Positions 1 through 13,045 of a DNA stretch of 64,000 nt are shown here, piece by piece. The DNA lies in assembly GCA_040357565.1 (NCBI GenBank), contig JBDODJ010000005.1; one strand, given 5' to 3'. Position 1 is the first letter of the stretch. Each line of letters starts with the position of its first letter. The notes under the pieces were generated by a model that was given only the letters and a program-made list of their open reading frames with translations, did not search any database and had not been told where the DNA came from. A program made the translations under genes and the position numbers. This stretch comes from Cercozoa sp. M6MM (taxonomy: Eukaryota > Endomyxa: Ascetosporea).

Positions 1-3000
1 TTTCCGTTGCATCGACACAGTTGAACTTGCTGCTCGCGGATACGGACATGACCGTGTCTGCGGAAACACTTCCGCAAGATTTGCGCAACGGCGTTGTGCT
101 CGCCTACGTCGTGGGCAAACTGCTCGGCAAATCTCTGGTGCAGCATCTTCAGTTCCTTCCTCAATTTTTATTCTTTCGAGGGTACGGTGCTTGAGCAGAA
201 TGCGAGTATGAAACCGCGCAACAAGTTTCAGGAAATCGAAACCTTGCAAAGTGCGCTGCACGCCATTGAAAAGGCAACAAAGATGCCACTCATCAACATT
301 GATGCCACCACGATTCGCCAAGGCAGTGTCAAGCTCGTGCTCGGTCTTGTCTGGCAGATTGTGCTCAAGTTCCAAGTCGAGCAGGCTAGTCAAAGCACGA
401 CCAATTGCAGCGTCGAGGCAGGTAACCTGTTCAGTTATACGTTTTTATACGAGTAAGCAGAAGCCAAATCTTCCAGGTGCCTCGCCAGCCCCGATGGATG
501 AAGACAATCCCTTCGCCGAGTCGAGTGCGTTTCTCTCCTTCTGCTGTTGCCACAGTTCGCTCTGAGCTGAGTTGTCTTGTAGCCAACACGTCGCTCAATC
601 GCGACCGAGCTCCTCGTATCCTTTTCACAATCTTCTGACAGAGGAAGGTAATCTTTGTATGTGCGAGCACAGAAAAGAGCGCACTGGAGACGGGGATGGA
701 GGCACGTTTGCAGGCTATGGGCCACTGGGCTCGTCGACAGACGCAGCAGCACCATGTGCCAGTGCAACTGTCCGAGAACAACGACGTCATTGCCGATCTG
801 CAGCGAGGCCGACTGCTACCTGCGCTGGTGGCTTCCTTCGGCGATGAGGAGGCTCGCGAGTTACTCATGCCTTTCGTGGTATCCTTCATATAAGGCTTGT
901 CCCTTAAAGTAACATTTGACACTGTCCATTCCTGGCGCAGATAAACGACGATCTCAGCAGCATCGAGCGTATTTCGGCGGCGTTGCAGGTGGCCGAGCAA
1001 CGCTTCGGCATTCCACAGCTGCTAGACGCCGAACTCACCTCCACGACACCTGGTACATTTCACAATTGTCCTGCTGCCTCCATTGTGCCTTGTGTGTATC
1101 GGTAAATTCGGTACACTCAGACAAGATCTCTGCGTTGACTTACTTGAGTCTGCTCAAGATCTGCGCCGACAAGCGTGAGCAGCTCTTTTCTGTTTCGGTA
1201 TCAATCCAGTCCTCCCTCCCTGTCGAAACATTGTTATGTGAATCCTGCTTCTCTGCAGCAAGACGATGCATTGGGCAACGCACTGTTGCGTGCACAAGAG
1301 GAGGCACTCGCCAAGTACACCTGACCCTTGTTTTGTGTTACGCCCTATATATTTTATTCTACAGGTCACCTTCGCCGTCGACGCCGCCCGAAGTTCGCGA
1401 GGAGCGTCGCCAGCGCCAGCTCGAGCTCGAGCAGAAGAAGCAAGAGATGGAGGAGTTGGAGAAACGCCTCAAAGTATGTTGTTTTGCGCTGTAAACCCTC
1501 TACTGTCGAACTGACTGACTTTTGACTCCCCGCCTGTCTGCAGGAGAGAGAACGCACAATGGCCGAGCAGTGGCGACAGATCAACCATCTGCAGGACCAG
1601 TTGCTCGAACAGCAAAAGTCGGCTTTACCTGAGCCGGAGCCGGAGCCGGAACCTAAACCTCCTGTCGGTACTGACACATACTTGACCACTGTGTACTTTA
1701 CTCGTTGCTACTGACTGTGCCATGACAATACAGCTGGCATGCAAATGTCGGTGGGACCGCCGCCTCCTCCTCAGGTACCACTCAATATCATGACTTTAAC
1801 TGTACTGCAGACCGTGACTTAATTTAGGCCAATGACTGCTTTGATGTTCTGGGCGAGTCTTTGCAGAACAGTTTCTCGCCGCCGCAGTCGGTCAACGCGT
1901 CGGCACGCGACATTTCCGACATGCTTTTCGACGTACCTCGTCTCTCTTTTTCTTCTGCATGCTTTCATTTTGTGCTCTTGTGTTTCGCCCACAGAATGAT
2001 GACGATGATGATGTACACATTGTTTCAGTTGAGACACAGCGATATCATGCGTGCACGTTGTTCTGTGCATTGATCTAAATGCAGTGGTTCACTCCGCCTC
2101 AAACCGCAACGGCCGTGACCAACAGTTCGATCAATCTGACAGGTACTTCTTTATCTCCCCTTACGACCTTCCTCCAGGAAATACGTCAATACGCATTAGC
2201 ACTGACGATTCCGACCAAGGAGGAAGAGGAGCTGTCGCCAATTATGTCTTCTCCTGAGCCAGGTACCAACACTGCCACTACCCACCACTTGAAGGGAGAC
2301 TGCAGTACTAGAGGGGTATCGTGTAGCACCGATGGTGGCACCGGAGGAACTCTTCGCCACCAACAAGCCCTCTACGGTAGGTCCAAAGAGACATCCGCCA
2401 GGATAATACTGTGCTGTCACGTTTGGGACCGCTTACAGGGCAACATCCCGTGCGTGCGATTCAAAGTCGGCCAGAGCAAGTTGCAGAAACTGAGTCCGTA
2501 CGACATCACCGTGCAGTGGGTATAATTTACACTTGTGATGCCTCATATGTATGTAGTGAGTCTTAAATTTACATATTTAAATCCTGTAGACTGGCCCTTT
2601 CGGTGGTCCGAACCACGCGCGACCAGAGCCGGTGACAGTACCAACACGACACATCAACAGCGACCTGCGCGTCTCGATTTTCGTTGCTCGTCTCGGGCTC
2701 TACCAGGTAAGTTGACTTTGTTGGACTGACTCGACTCGACACTGCAGGGGTTGACTTGATCGCACAGGTGCGTGTCTTTATCGGACGCAAGGAGACGAAA
2801 GTGTCGCCCTTCTACTTCCTCATGCGCGAACACCCGCAAACCCACAAGGTGGGTCAATGCTTTTACCCCTCCGTACCACTACACAAGAGTGCATAATGGC
2901 GCAGGTGTCGATGCGTTGGGTCACCCCCGACAGCAAGCAGGCCAACATGTTCCGCGAGGTGCGCAAGGGTCGCTTGCGTGGTACTCACTTAGTAAGTAGT

Positions 3001-4146
3001 CATGTCTACACTGTCTAGTCTCTGTGTGTTGCTGGCAGTGTCACGCAACACCTCACAGAAGCAGATCGAAAAGTGGCGTCGCTTCCAAGCCGGTGCCATG
3101 GCGCACGCGCAGCGAGAGGTAGAGTTTGATGTTTGTGCTTTTCCTTCGAGCTTTGATGTTCTCAGGTCCACTTGGCGCGCATGCGAACTGACCGCGGACG
3201 CGAGGAGATGGAAGAGACCATGCGGCGCTTCAAGTACTTCCTCTATCAATATGTGGTGGTGGATATGCAAAAATATTGGTCTGAACGAAGGAGCATGGCA
3301 AAGGAGGGCACCATGGTTACAAGACTTGCTCGCAGGTACGCTTCACTCTCCGGATATCTAGTAGTACCGACTGGGTAAACCAGTATGTACTTAGTCCGTT
3401 TGAGTCCGACACACGGTGCGGTTTGAGTCTGGTACGCTCCGACAACTGTGTCCCGTGTCGATAGTGTGGTTCAATGTGTCTGCGCAGGAAGGCAGCACTA
3501 CGAAAAACTACGCTCTGTGCTGGGGCAGCTCCAAGAAGCAGGTACAACAGACTTCTAAAATGAAGCCGCATGAGATTGACTGGAATTGTTTGAACTGGTA
3601 GAGTTTGCCGCTGTCTGCACTGGAGTGCATCGGACTCGGCCGTTGTCACTCGCGCAGGTGCCGTAGAGTTCTCCCTCAGCTAGTATATATATATATATAT
3701 ATATATATTTACAATGATGCATGCTGTCTCTTTCCTAAAACAGTCGGCGCGTGCGGAAGCTTAGCGAGCCAGTGCAATCGTTGTGTCTCTCGGTATCTCA
3801 CATCCTCCACATACATGTGATTCGACCGAGTCAGAATCTCTTGACCACCTGGACTGGCAGCTACTGCTGGGCGGCGGCACACGCAAATCGATCGACATCG
3901 CTTTCCCGATCGTTTCCGAGCGGTACTGTTCCTCTCCAGAGTCTCTTTGAGAGTGGTAATTTTTTGCAGCAACGAGTGGGCGACGGGTCTCGCCGAAATC
4001 ACCGGCGTTCCAGTTCTGCAGGAAGACGACGATCTCCTCTCTGCCTCAAACACGGAGGTATTCTTGATCACATGATAACATGTGCCCTCCCTCATATGCC
4101 TACTATTCAGAACAAGGGGAAGGGCCGCAAGCCGAGGCGCAAGTGA
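1..4146 (+). CDS. Tandem calponin-homology (actin-binding) protein, 5' partial
   Basis: Multi-exon gene entering from the left edge and ending at TGA 4144-4146 after a basic tail (NKGKGRKPRRK). The first exons give a CH1 domain (LRNGVVLAYVVGKLL near 80-130, then SVKLVLGLVWQIVLKF near 325-375). A second CH half follows (VQLSENNDVIADLQRG near 760-810, FGIPQLLDAELTS near 1000-1040, MTYLSLLKICADK near 1140-1170). A Glu/Arg/Gln-rich coiled coil lies at 1390-1640, followed by an EPEPEPEPKPP stretch and a PPPPPQ stretch. Two CH domains in series are the F-actin binding unit of the plastin/alpha-actinin/filamin superfamily, so a cytoskeletal cross-linker or adaptor is likely. The C-terminal third (2450-4140) has conserved-looking segments such as VRVFIGRKETKVSPFYFLM that I do not recognise. 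Exon borders in the last kilobase are uncertain. Confidence 0.75.
3683..3709. repeat. (TA)n microsatellite in an intron
   Basis: Uninterrupted TA dinucleotides inside a probable intron of the CH-domain gene. Confidence 0.9.
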
Positions 4147-4411
4147 ACTCTCAGCAAGTAAAACACTCGCCTCGCTCAAAACTCGCTCGATCCTGCCGTG
4201 CTCAACCATCGCACTTTTATTTGTTGTTCGGAAAGAAGCCTACGCTAAATTTACAACGGTTCAGTTCGGTTCGGTCTGGTCGGATTCGGCTTGTTCCCTT
4301 CTGTCTTGCGAGAACGCAATTGGTAAGACGAGAGGTGTTGCTCGCTTCTTAAACTCAACTGAACGGAGCGTAACGACGCGCCGCAAGCCACCAACGCAAA
4401 GCAACAATGAA
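4147..4411. other. Convergent intergenic spacer
   Basis: Short tail-to-tail spacer between the CH-domain gene and GAA1. It carries degenerate TTCGGTT/GGTTCAG-like words near 4258-4310; similar words recur in other spacers (44366, 62871). No gene seen. Confidence 0.6.
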
Positions 4412-7400
4412 TCACTCTATTTTCTGGTGCTCCGTGTCGGTCTGAGGCGACTGCGAGTGTGGCGGGGGCTGTTCTCCCTCGGCATTACCGTTAGCTACAG
4501 GCAGCGAGAAAACCGAAGCGAGACAGGCGCAGAAGCAAGGCATCACACCAGCCAACAAGAGTAGGTGCGGCGGCCATTGCAGGAGCAGTCGTGTCTCCAG
4601 CAAACTTGGCCACACATGAATACCCAGTGTGTAGTGCTGCATTATGTGCTCATTCGCAGAAGTGCAAGTACAATGAGGAGAGGTACGTAAAGCAAGACAG
4701 CATTGAGCGGATTGAGAAGTGTCATCAAGAGTGTCTTGGCCAGTGCCGACACCGTGGAGGCAGAAGGCGTACCAGCCAGGATCACGAGTTGCATCCACAG
4801 CAGCACTGCCACCTGTCCAGTTTGCGAGCAGCGTTAACAGTCAAGGAAGTTGGCAGGAGCAAACAATTATGTACCGACAGGAACGGCAGTGCGAAGGCGG
4901 CGCCGATGCAAAGAAGGAAAAGCGGCACGACGAACAGTGGTCGCGTGAGATGGAAGCAGAAATCTCCCCTACTCTCATTGTTTCGGTGTAATTGTCTGTT
5001 TCAACGAACAAATATGCATGTACCTCCTTGCAATACGTATGCACGAGACAACAGCGAGCGGAGCGACAACACACAGTACAAGTATCCTCACGTAGCCTAC
5101 ATAATCTCATATGCAATATAAACAAGCACACTCTGTATAGACACAAAAAGGAGACACCTCGGAAGAGCCATGCCACCAACGACGGCGCAAAAGTCAGCAC
5201 AGTGAAACGCAGCGCCGATTCGAAAGTTTGGGGCGTCTTTTTCGCCAGTCTGCCCAGCACAGAACAAGTCAAAACAACCCCACCCTGTGTACAGCAAGGC
5301 TACCGCAGGTAGTTGAGAATTCCGAAGAGTCCAACAGGTGCAATGCAGAAAGCGACCACTGGCAGGTACTTGCTCTGCTCCAGGAAGCCGTAAGGCGACA
5401 CCTGTGCCAACACACACTCTCTCTCTCTCTCTCCGTGAGAGTCAACGCAAAGCAACACAAGGAAGAGGCACCATGACGTAGAAGAAGTGCGAGTGGTGCA
5501 GACGCTCGATGAGGTTGCTCACGGCGCGCGTCATACCGAGCAGCACGCGACCCAGGTCGTTCACGCTGCTTCGCGTGTTTTGCTGCGACTGGCGCTGCTT
5601 GCACAGACATATTGAGTATTGATTCCCAGCGAGGGGGGGGGGGTGAACTATACCTCAGACAGACGGATGCCTCGCAGCGTGAGTGCATCGACTCCGCGTT
5701 TCCGCAGCGCCGAGTGGAAACTGTCGCTCTGCGCGAAACGGTTCGTCAGCGTGTCACTCACGAAACGGAATGGTGTGCAGAAGCGCTGCCCATTCAACAC
5801 ACGCAGACACACATACAGACTGACCACCAAGGAAGGAAGGCACACCTCGAGCTCACGCGTGAGTCGCACAGCGTGCTGCACCATGCGGTACGCACTGATG
5901 CCGGTGGCCTCGTCAAACCACCTGCCTGCAAGGAGTGCTGACACTTACTTCTGATGGTGTGAACACACTAAACGCTGCGTACCAAAAGAGGTGGCGTAGA
6001 AGGAGTAAACAAGGTGAGGAATGTCGACATTGTAGGCAGCTTTGAGTGCGTGCTCCAACGACACATTGTCGGCGTGACACAGCACAGCGTCCTCGCGGTG
6101 CGACACGATAATGTTACCTCGCGACAAGGTCTGACACACAGGAAGTACAAAGATATATACCTGTGCACACATAGGCACACTGAGATATATCCTGCTTACA
6201 TCCAAGGCAGACACAAGATCAAGGTTGGGTAGCTGCGCACCCTCTGCCACCAGGTCCATGCTCAGCGTGTCAAACGCGCCTGTTTGCATCACGTAGACTT
6301 CAGGCATAAGTATAGCGAATTAAATACATACGGTACCAATGGGGGGTCTTTCCTGCCAGTAGGAATGAGTCAAATCAGCAATGTCGATCTCCTCTTCGTC
6401 ACCGTCACTATGCCTGCGGGTTTCGAGGTAGTGCTCCACCGAGTTTTGTGGCACCACTGGTGGCAACTCGAAAGCGACACCGGCCACCAGTGCTCCGGCA
6501 AACTCACTCGAGTCCTCGTACCCACCGAGCCACTTGTCGAACCTGCCGGGGATAGGTTAGGACAAAGAAGAAAGCAGCGAACAACAAGACAGCACTACCG
6601 CTGGTACGCCGAGAGTTCCTCATCGTGCAACGCGATCACAAAAACTACGTTCTTTGAGAGCCAGCGCACCTGCGAGAGTTGCGTCAGAATCGCGCCTCCC
6701 AACGCCGCCTGTGCCAAAATGTCCAAGTTGTCTTAGTTTCAAGTTGCGCGCTGCCGAATTAAAACACCGAAAGCAGAAAAGCAGAAAGGAAGGCACGAAG
6801 GCACCAAAAAACGGGGCGGAAGAAAGAAGCTACCGAAGTGATGCGAGGAAAGCGAGCTTCCGTCAGGTGACTCATCTCCATTGGCGGCTCTGGATTCCTA
6901 CACTATCGTTGTATCATTTAAAACACTCGTTCAGTGCAAGTTTGATACCTCAATTTTCGGTCAAGAGTCGGATGCGAGAAACGCCACTCATCCGCGCGGA
7001 CGCCGGTCACCAGAGCAAACGCTTCCTCGCCATCGATGTTGTCAGTCAGCAACGTGGCAACGCAGACGCCTGCACCTTTGTTGGAGGTGTTTGAAGCCTC
7101 TGCAGACTTTGGTTCATGGTATGAAACACTGAGTCCGTGCGATGCCAGCACCGTGCAGATTGAAGCAATCGTGCTTTCTCCTCCCCTGATCGACACTTCA
7201 GCACGGATCTGCCGGTCAATCTCCTCGGCCACTTCGACTGAATCGCTCAGGAACGGTGGAGGTGCTCCTGATGGCAACACTGCGTTCTCGTCGACATAGA
7301 CACGCCGCGTCTGGTCGCACAACAGCATGTACACGAACCAGAGCGTAGCCAACATTCCTGCCACTGACAACAGTTGCAACAGACATTGCTGTCGTCGCCA

Positions 7401-7412
7401 GCCACGCCTCAT
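4412..7412 (-). CDS. GPAA1: GPI transamidase component GAA1/GPAA1
   Basis: Minus-strand gene of many exons. GAA1 is an ER multi-pass subunit of the GPI transamidase, which attaches preformed GPI anchors to secretory proteins. The start at ATG 7412 gives a basic N-terminus (MRRGWRRQQ) and one hydrophobic helix (LLSVAGMLATLWFVYMLL), the known type II topology. Family landmarks follow in order: AEGAQLPNLDLVSALDV near 6220-6260, GVDALTLRGIRLSE near 5650-5700 (the human protein has a near-identical ALTLRGIN segment), NLIERLHHSHFFYVMVP near 5475-5520, then several hydrophobic C-terminal helices. The stop is at 4412-4414. It is divergent from eL36. Weakest points are the exon joins between 4800 and 5300. 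Confidence 0.85.
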
Positions 7413-7975
7413 GCCGCCTAAACAACACAAAATCACTCCAGTTTAGCGCTTGCAGCGCGTTCAAACTCTCTGTACAGTGTGGATCGAGCCTGCTGCCAAG
7501 GGCTACAGCCCGGAACGCCGTGCAGGGCAAAACATTCAAAAAATCCGCGTGCCAGTGAAACACGCCTTTGTCGTCGTGACGCAAACCATCAGGGTAACGC
7601 CCATGCCGCTGCCTGAAGCCTTGCGTGCGCTTTGACGCATTGCGGGCATTGTAGGCTCTTGATATCCCTTGTTTGGCCCCTGCGTTGCGCGACGTGATGA
7701 CGGCCGCTGCCACATGACATGCGCTTCTTGGCTTGGGCTTTTGCCTGTGCCGTGCGCTTGTATCTCGTGCCGCTCTGTAAAGAGTGTGTGCTGGATGCAG
7801 TCTGTGTTTTCTGTGTGTTGGTTGCCGAAATGACACAAAACTTGGCGCGGCCCGAGCGTCGGCACGTGGCGGCGCTAAATCGGCTCTGAGTGTGCCTTTT
7901 GTGGTGCGCTGCAAGAGCGTTGTGGTAATCTGCGACATGTCATATGTTGTGTTGTTTGTCTGCAACAGGATCAAA
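7413..7975. promoter_or_regulatory. Shared divergent upstream region of GAA1 and eL36
   Basis: Head-to-head spacer of 563 bp. At its right end, 7925-7968 looks like a short 5' UTR intron of eL36: GTAATC donor, T-rich tract, CAACAG acceptor, then GATCAAAATGG with the start codon. Open frames in the rest are not convincing exons. Confidence 0.5.
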
Positions 7976-8374
7976 ATGGCCAAGCAGACCAACACCCGTG
8001 TTGCCAAGTCCGGCATCGCCAGCGGCGCCAACAAGGGTACCTCGCCTCTATGTGCAAAGTGTAAGTGCAAGGGATCGGAGGTATGCACGAATGGCATTTG
8101 CTCAGGTCACATCGTGACGCCGAAGCAGCCGCGTGAGCAGCAGTCGCGCAACAAGGGCCGCCTGTCGCAGCGCAACAAGATCGTGCGTCAGGTGATCCGC
8201 CAGACGTGCGGCTTCGCCCCGTACGAGAAGCGCGTGATGGAGATCCTCAAGAGCGACGTTGTCGGCTGCGAGAAGAAGGCCACCAAGCTCGCCAAGAAGC
8301 GTCTCGGCACCCTCAAGCGTGCCCAGCGCAAGGTCTCGGAGCTCCAGGCCATCCTGCAGAAGGGCGGCTACTAA
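7976..8374 (+). CDS. RPL36: 60S ribosomal protein eL36
   Basis: Two exons, 7976-8036 and 8106-8374, encode 109 residues of cytosolic large-subunit protein eL36. Recognisable segments are HIVTPKQPREQQSRNKG, VRQVIRQTCGFAPYEKRVME and KRLGTLKRAQRK, with a highly basic composition; the length fits the family (about 100-105 residues). Codon use is strongly biased to GC-ending codons, as expected for high expression. The single intron (8037-8105) is 69 nt and contains no in-frame stop, so an unspliced message would still read through with 23 extra residues. ATG 7976 lies directly after a probable 5' UTR intron acceptor. Confidence 0.96.
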   Translation: MAKQTNTRVAKSGIASGANKGTSPLCAKCKCKGSEVCTNGICSGHIVTPKQPREQQSRNKGRLSQRNKIVRQVIRQTCGFAPYEKRVMEILKSDVVGCEKKATKLAKKRLGTLKRAQRKVSELQAILQKGGY

Positions 8375-8587
8375 GTTGTCTCTTTGACTGATAGTTTTGT
8401 TCTCTTTGCGTCCGCACAAAACCTATCGATTCCACCTCAGCTTAACTACCTGTCTGTCTGCGAGTTCAGTGCCTTATAGGCACTTGTATTCGGGTCGCGG
8501 CCTATGGTTGAGCGTAGTCGAGTTGCTGTGCCTTCGACTGGACTGATACAGACGGCTCTGACATCAGGATATTAGACTAAATTCACA

Positions 8588-10070
8588 TCACATCAGCTCG
8601 CTGCGCAGTGTTTCATACTCTCGGAGTCGGTCAATCAGCTGCTGCTTGCGTCCAGACTTGGGAAGCCCTATGCAAGGCACACGAAATCCACACTGCGCCA
8701 AAACGCATTGCATGTCGTGAGTGGAGAGTACCTCTCTCAATGCACATGTCACGCAGCTTCGTCACTTTCAGTTCCGACAGATCTTGCGTGTCCGACTAAA
8801 AGCACAGACATGGGGACACAACTCTAACTCAGATGTAAGCAAAAACACCTGTGATTGTGACTGCTGCTCCTGTGTCGTCTTTTGTTGCACAAAGTTAGCG
8901 CTGAGACTTTCGAACCAGTCCACAGTGTTGGCGTCGCTGTGTTCGGCAGAAGCAGTTGGCGCGTCGCTACCGTCGTCGTTTTCGCTGTTGAGGAACACAC
9001 GACCGACGGGATCCGCCAGTGTCGGCATCGGTGTACTTGGCGCCTCTGCTAATTTCTGCGGCGTCGTCGCTGCTGAAACTGATGTCGACGACTGCCCGCT
9101 CTTGTTCGCGATCACTTGCTGCAGCAGTTCGCGTGCGTAGCTCTCCTTAACGTACTTGAGTTCCTGCAGAATCGAACACAATCGTACAGATATGACATTA
9201 TAGATAGATAGATAAGATAGACGGATAGATAGATGATAAATCGATAGATCGACAGATGGATAGATAGATTGAAAAATAGGTGGATATAAAGATGGATAGA
9301 TAGTGGAAAGATGGATGGATATATAACAAGAAAGAAAAGGCACAGAAAGAGCGGAGACGATTGCTTCAGCAGCAGGAGCACCATGGGCAGTCGTTTCGGC
9401 AAAAACGTCGGGCGCTTGGTTGTGAGCCTGTTAGGCATTTAACCTGCATAGGCATACTCTCATATATACACAGGAAGTGTACCAGCAGCCAGGCCTCCAA
9501 GGCAGGGCCAAAGAAGACGACAGCACCTTCCCTACAGACATACAAACATACAAGAAGTACACAAACACAGTAGGTGCGAAAGTACTCTAGATGCGTCTCG
9601 CTCTGAGGTGTCGGTCGGATCACGCGCACCACGCAGTCTGCGGATACGCGTATACACACAACACGACACTCACACTCATAGCAGACACGGGTACTGCGTG
9701 TCAAGGCGGCAAGACGCGTCTGCTGCGGCGGCACAGCAACGCTCACTTGCTCCGGCATCGTTGTCAACTCACTATGTTTGTGTGCGTGTTTGTGTGTGTG
9801 TATAACCACCAAAGTAACTAAAGTTAGAGACAGAGTCAAAGTGTACCGCAGAGTTCGAGTCAGCAGATCGTGCAGTGCGAGCGGAATCACGGCAGGTCGC
9901 ATGCCACTCAGGTTGAGGTACACCTGTTCCTTGGTGCTACACACAGGCAAGGTACATAGCAGCGCACATTGATTTCCAAGGCAACAGACACAATCGGTCG
10001 CTGGAAGCATCTCATGCGACGTGACACTTCGAGTGCGTGTAGCGCTCCCTACTTGCACATAGATATCAGC

Positions 10071-10118
<48 letters not shown>

Positions 10119-10128
10119 NNNNNNNNNN

Positions 10129-10177
<49 letters not shown>

Positions 10178-10411
10178 GAAGTACCTCCAAATCGCCTCGC
10201 TGCATGAAGTGCAGCACGAGAGTGTTGGCCTGTGCCGCCTTTGTCGCCCTGGTTTCGGCCGGTGTCACTGCCTTCATCTCGTCCTGCGATACCATACCAT
10301 ACAGACATACTGACGTCGACAGACGTATGCAAGGTGCGTGGTACCAACTGCTGCTGCACACGGCGCTGCACCGACTGCTCGTGAATCTGCAGGACGTGCA
10401 GTGTGAGACAC

Positions 10412-10461
<50 letters not shown>

Positions 10462-11283
10462 CACACACAACACACACACACAACGGGACAGCAGGGTACC
10501 TGAGAGGACCCGGCCAGCACCGTCTGCATCGGCAGCAGCACGATGCGCGACACAAGCTGCTCCGTGACCTGACGCACCTGCCGCACGAACTCGCCCTCCG
10601 CGCGGTCGCTTTCGATACTTGGGCGAGCGCGCGGCATTCGTCCGCGCGGGCGCTCGTGCAAGGACACTGCTTCAACCAGCATGTCCGGCAGCGTGCGCTT
10701 GAGCACAATGTTGCGCGACACAATGCTGTTGGACACGACGCCGGGCAGGTCGCCCGTGATGTCGCTGTCGGGGTCATCGCTGGCTACACCGGCGATCCGC
10801 GCGGAGGCACGAACGCGCTGCAGCTTGCGCGCTACCTCGCGGCAGATGGCCCAGCGTTTGACCGGGTCGCCGAGACAGAAGCCGTGCATCTGGGCCTCGA
10901 TGGCAGCGAGTGAGTCCAGAGCCGTCATAACACCAACCGTGTGACGCGACACCTTGGGAATCTCCGCGTAGGCCTCGCCCAGTGCCTTGCTGTAAACACC
11001 AGCACATACACAACATATATACATACATGGACGCACAGACACATGCGCCTACAGTGGTGGCATACCGACGGGCATTGCTGCTGCCACTTTTCAGCGACAT
11101 CAGTTTTGTCCGTATCCGCGCGGTCAGTGCTCGGTCACAAGGGATGGCGCTCAGCAGTTCCTGCGTCAGAGGATCGTCCCACAGGTCCTGCTGCACTTGA
11201 TGCAACTGCTCCCGCGACAGCGGCAACGCGTGCAGTGTCAGTGTGCCTTTGCGCGGGAGCAGGGCTTGCAGTTCACTCTACTT

Positions 11284-11318
<35 letters not shown>

Positions 11319-12389
11319 TACGTACACACACATTATACATAACAGCGCTATAGACACAAGGGTACATCTTGATGCGAGTAGAGTGCCTCTGGAGGCGGCA
11401 TTTGCGACATGGCCTCAGCCCGTGCGAGCTAACAGACCAGATGACAATACAGACATATGGACGAAACCCAAAGTACCAGTGCAAGTGAAACGTCCAACAC
11501 TTGCGCGCTCACGCGGTCGAACTTGAGTTCTGTTACACCAGGAGTGTTTGTGCATTGGCACACTTAGGCACAGGCAGAAAACTCGGTACCTCGAAGTACA
11601 TGCTGGATCAGTGTCACAGGCGGCGTCACCACATTTTGCAACAGCGCGTACTGTTGTATACAATACATAAACACAAATAAGTATATTGCAGACAAAGAAA
11701 CCACTTCAAAACAGTGGTACCATCTCGAGAAGCTGTGCCACAACAGTCAATCGCTGCGTGCGGTTTTCGGTAAGGAAAATGTCCTCGCCACACGTGGAAG
11801 CATCAGTTGCGTCAGTTGCATTCTTGTAGAAACGGTTGAGTGCATACTCGGCACTCTCCATGTGCAAGTACATTTGTTGCAGTGCATCCAGCTGTTCTGC
11901 CTATGGACACAAGGATGCAGGCACGATATCGACACTCAGGCAGGTTTGGCAGGTTTGGCAGGTTGCTGGCATGCAAAAATAGTAATGTACAGTGAGAGTG
12001 TACAACGGCGGCAGCTCGTAAAGAGACGGCGTTTCTGTCATTTCTTTCACCTGCAGAAAAAGGAGGCTCAAGCATAGGTCAATAGAATCTTTGACAAGGC
12101 AACATACTGTCATTGGGAAGAGCGAGCAGTTCGACTGCACTATCGACACGAGCTAGCCAAACACATGAAACGTAAATCAGTTAAAAGCTCAGTTCAATTG
12201 CTGACAACACAAATACATTTTTGTGCTGCGATTCGACAGTTTGTTCTTCCAACTCTTCGTCTGATACGCCTGTACAAACAAGTGCACACACCTAAAACTG
12301 CAGCGTTTCCACCCTCACAGACACAGAGTTGCCATACCAAGAATATGCACGTGTTCAGAACTCTTCCAATCTGTGCATAGTCGAGCCAT
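8588..12389 (-). CDS. Protein with C-terminal SAP domain, otherwise unrecognised
   Basis: Many short exons with several microsatellite-filled introns. The C-terminus, after joining across an intron at about 8720, reads LSELKVTKLRDMCIERG then LPKSGRKQQLIDRLREYE. This is a clear SAP motif (helix-turn-helix with the LPxSGxKxxLIxRL core), usually a DNA/RNA-binding module in chromatin or RNA-processing proteins. Upstream exons are helical and charged: AEQLDALQQMYLHMESAEY near 11880, QNVVTPPVTLIQHVLR near 11600, QLHQVQQDLWDDPLTQELL near 11200 and KALGEAYAEIPKVSRHTVG near 10960, plus a Ser/Thr/Pro-rich linker near 8980-9100. I do not recognise the body. The start at ATG 12389 rests on two small predicted exons and is weak; the stop is at 8588-8590. 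Confidence 0.6.
9198..9322. repeat. Degenerate GATA/GATG tetranucleotide repeat
   Basis: Imperfect GATA/GATG units fill an intron of the SAP-domain gene just upstream (minus strand) of the ELKYVKESYARELL exon. Confidence 0.85.
10073..10176. repeat. (AC)n microsatellite containing a 10-N gap
   Basis: Long AC tract interrupted by N at 10119-10128; lies in an intron of the SAP-domain gene. A second (AC)n with CAACA interruptions spans 10412-10482, and a third is at 11284-11313. Confidence 0.95.
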
Positions 12390-13045
12390 TCGTGCTGCTT
12401 TCACTGTCTTGCCCTTGTACTGTGCGTGTTGTGATATAGACATCCGCACAGCCAAGCAAACAACTAACAAAAAAAAAAAAACGCACGCCACGGAAGCGAA
12501 AAACTGAGCCGATTTCGTGAATCTTTGCGACCGCGCGCTGGACGTTATCGCTGGCTGTTCAAACAGTTTTCACTCCATGCGTTGATTAAATCATTTTGAA
12601 AGAACTACCCGAAGCAGGAAGGTCGGAAAACTCGCTCCGTTCGACATGAATCAGCGCGCGAGCTGCATCTTTCTGTCGCGCCCGTTCACAGGCATTCCGA
12701 AGCAACAGAACAGAAACTTTGCATCAATTAGATACCAAATAAGCGCTTGGGAGGTTGTGAAGCAGCTGTGCCACTTGCTCCGACTCGGAAGACACACAAC
12801 TGATCACACAGACAAATACAAAGAACCTACACCCGAGTCACCCAACTAAATACCGCAAACACAGATGCCGCAGGCGCGAGATGCGTCGCGAGACACGGTA
12901 CTGCATCATAATAGATATCAGCACGTGCGCACACGTGAAAGATCATACTATGCTAGGTTCTCAGCATTTTTAATGTTTTGCCTTGAAATAGTATGCCTAA
13001 GCAAACGCAGTGTAAGTCAGTGTAAGTGGAAGTGACAGTGTGCAC
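12390..13045. promoter_or_regulatory. Divergent spacer between the SAP-domain gene and a small gene
   Basis: 656 bp head-to-head region. It has an A-run near 12467-12481 and AT-richer stretches (12540-12600, 12950-13000). No convincing exon seen; it probably holds both promoters. Confidence 0.45.

Noticed and set aside
8102-8419. Antisense protein opposite eL36
   Set aside because: A mirror of the strong codon bias of eL36; Leu/Ala-rich shadow frame with no splice or family support. The same applies opposite uS5 (20502-20912) and the carrier (57110-57595).
10066-10503. Poly-Thr-His and poly-Cys-Val proteins
   Set aside because: Translations of CA/GT microsatellites on either strand; same at 15316-15666, 38042-38282, 49514-49841, 53524-54031, 60048-60461 and 62057-62829.
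9366-11042. A 558-codon open frame on the minus strand
   Set aside because: It reads through (CA)n tracts as poly-Cys-Val and through N; real exons of the SAP-domain gene occupy only parts of it in different frames.
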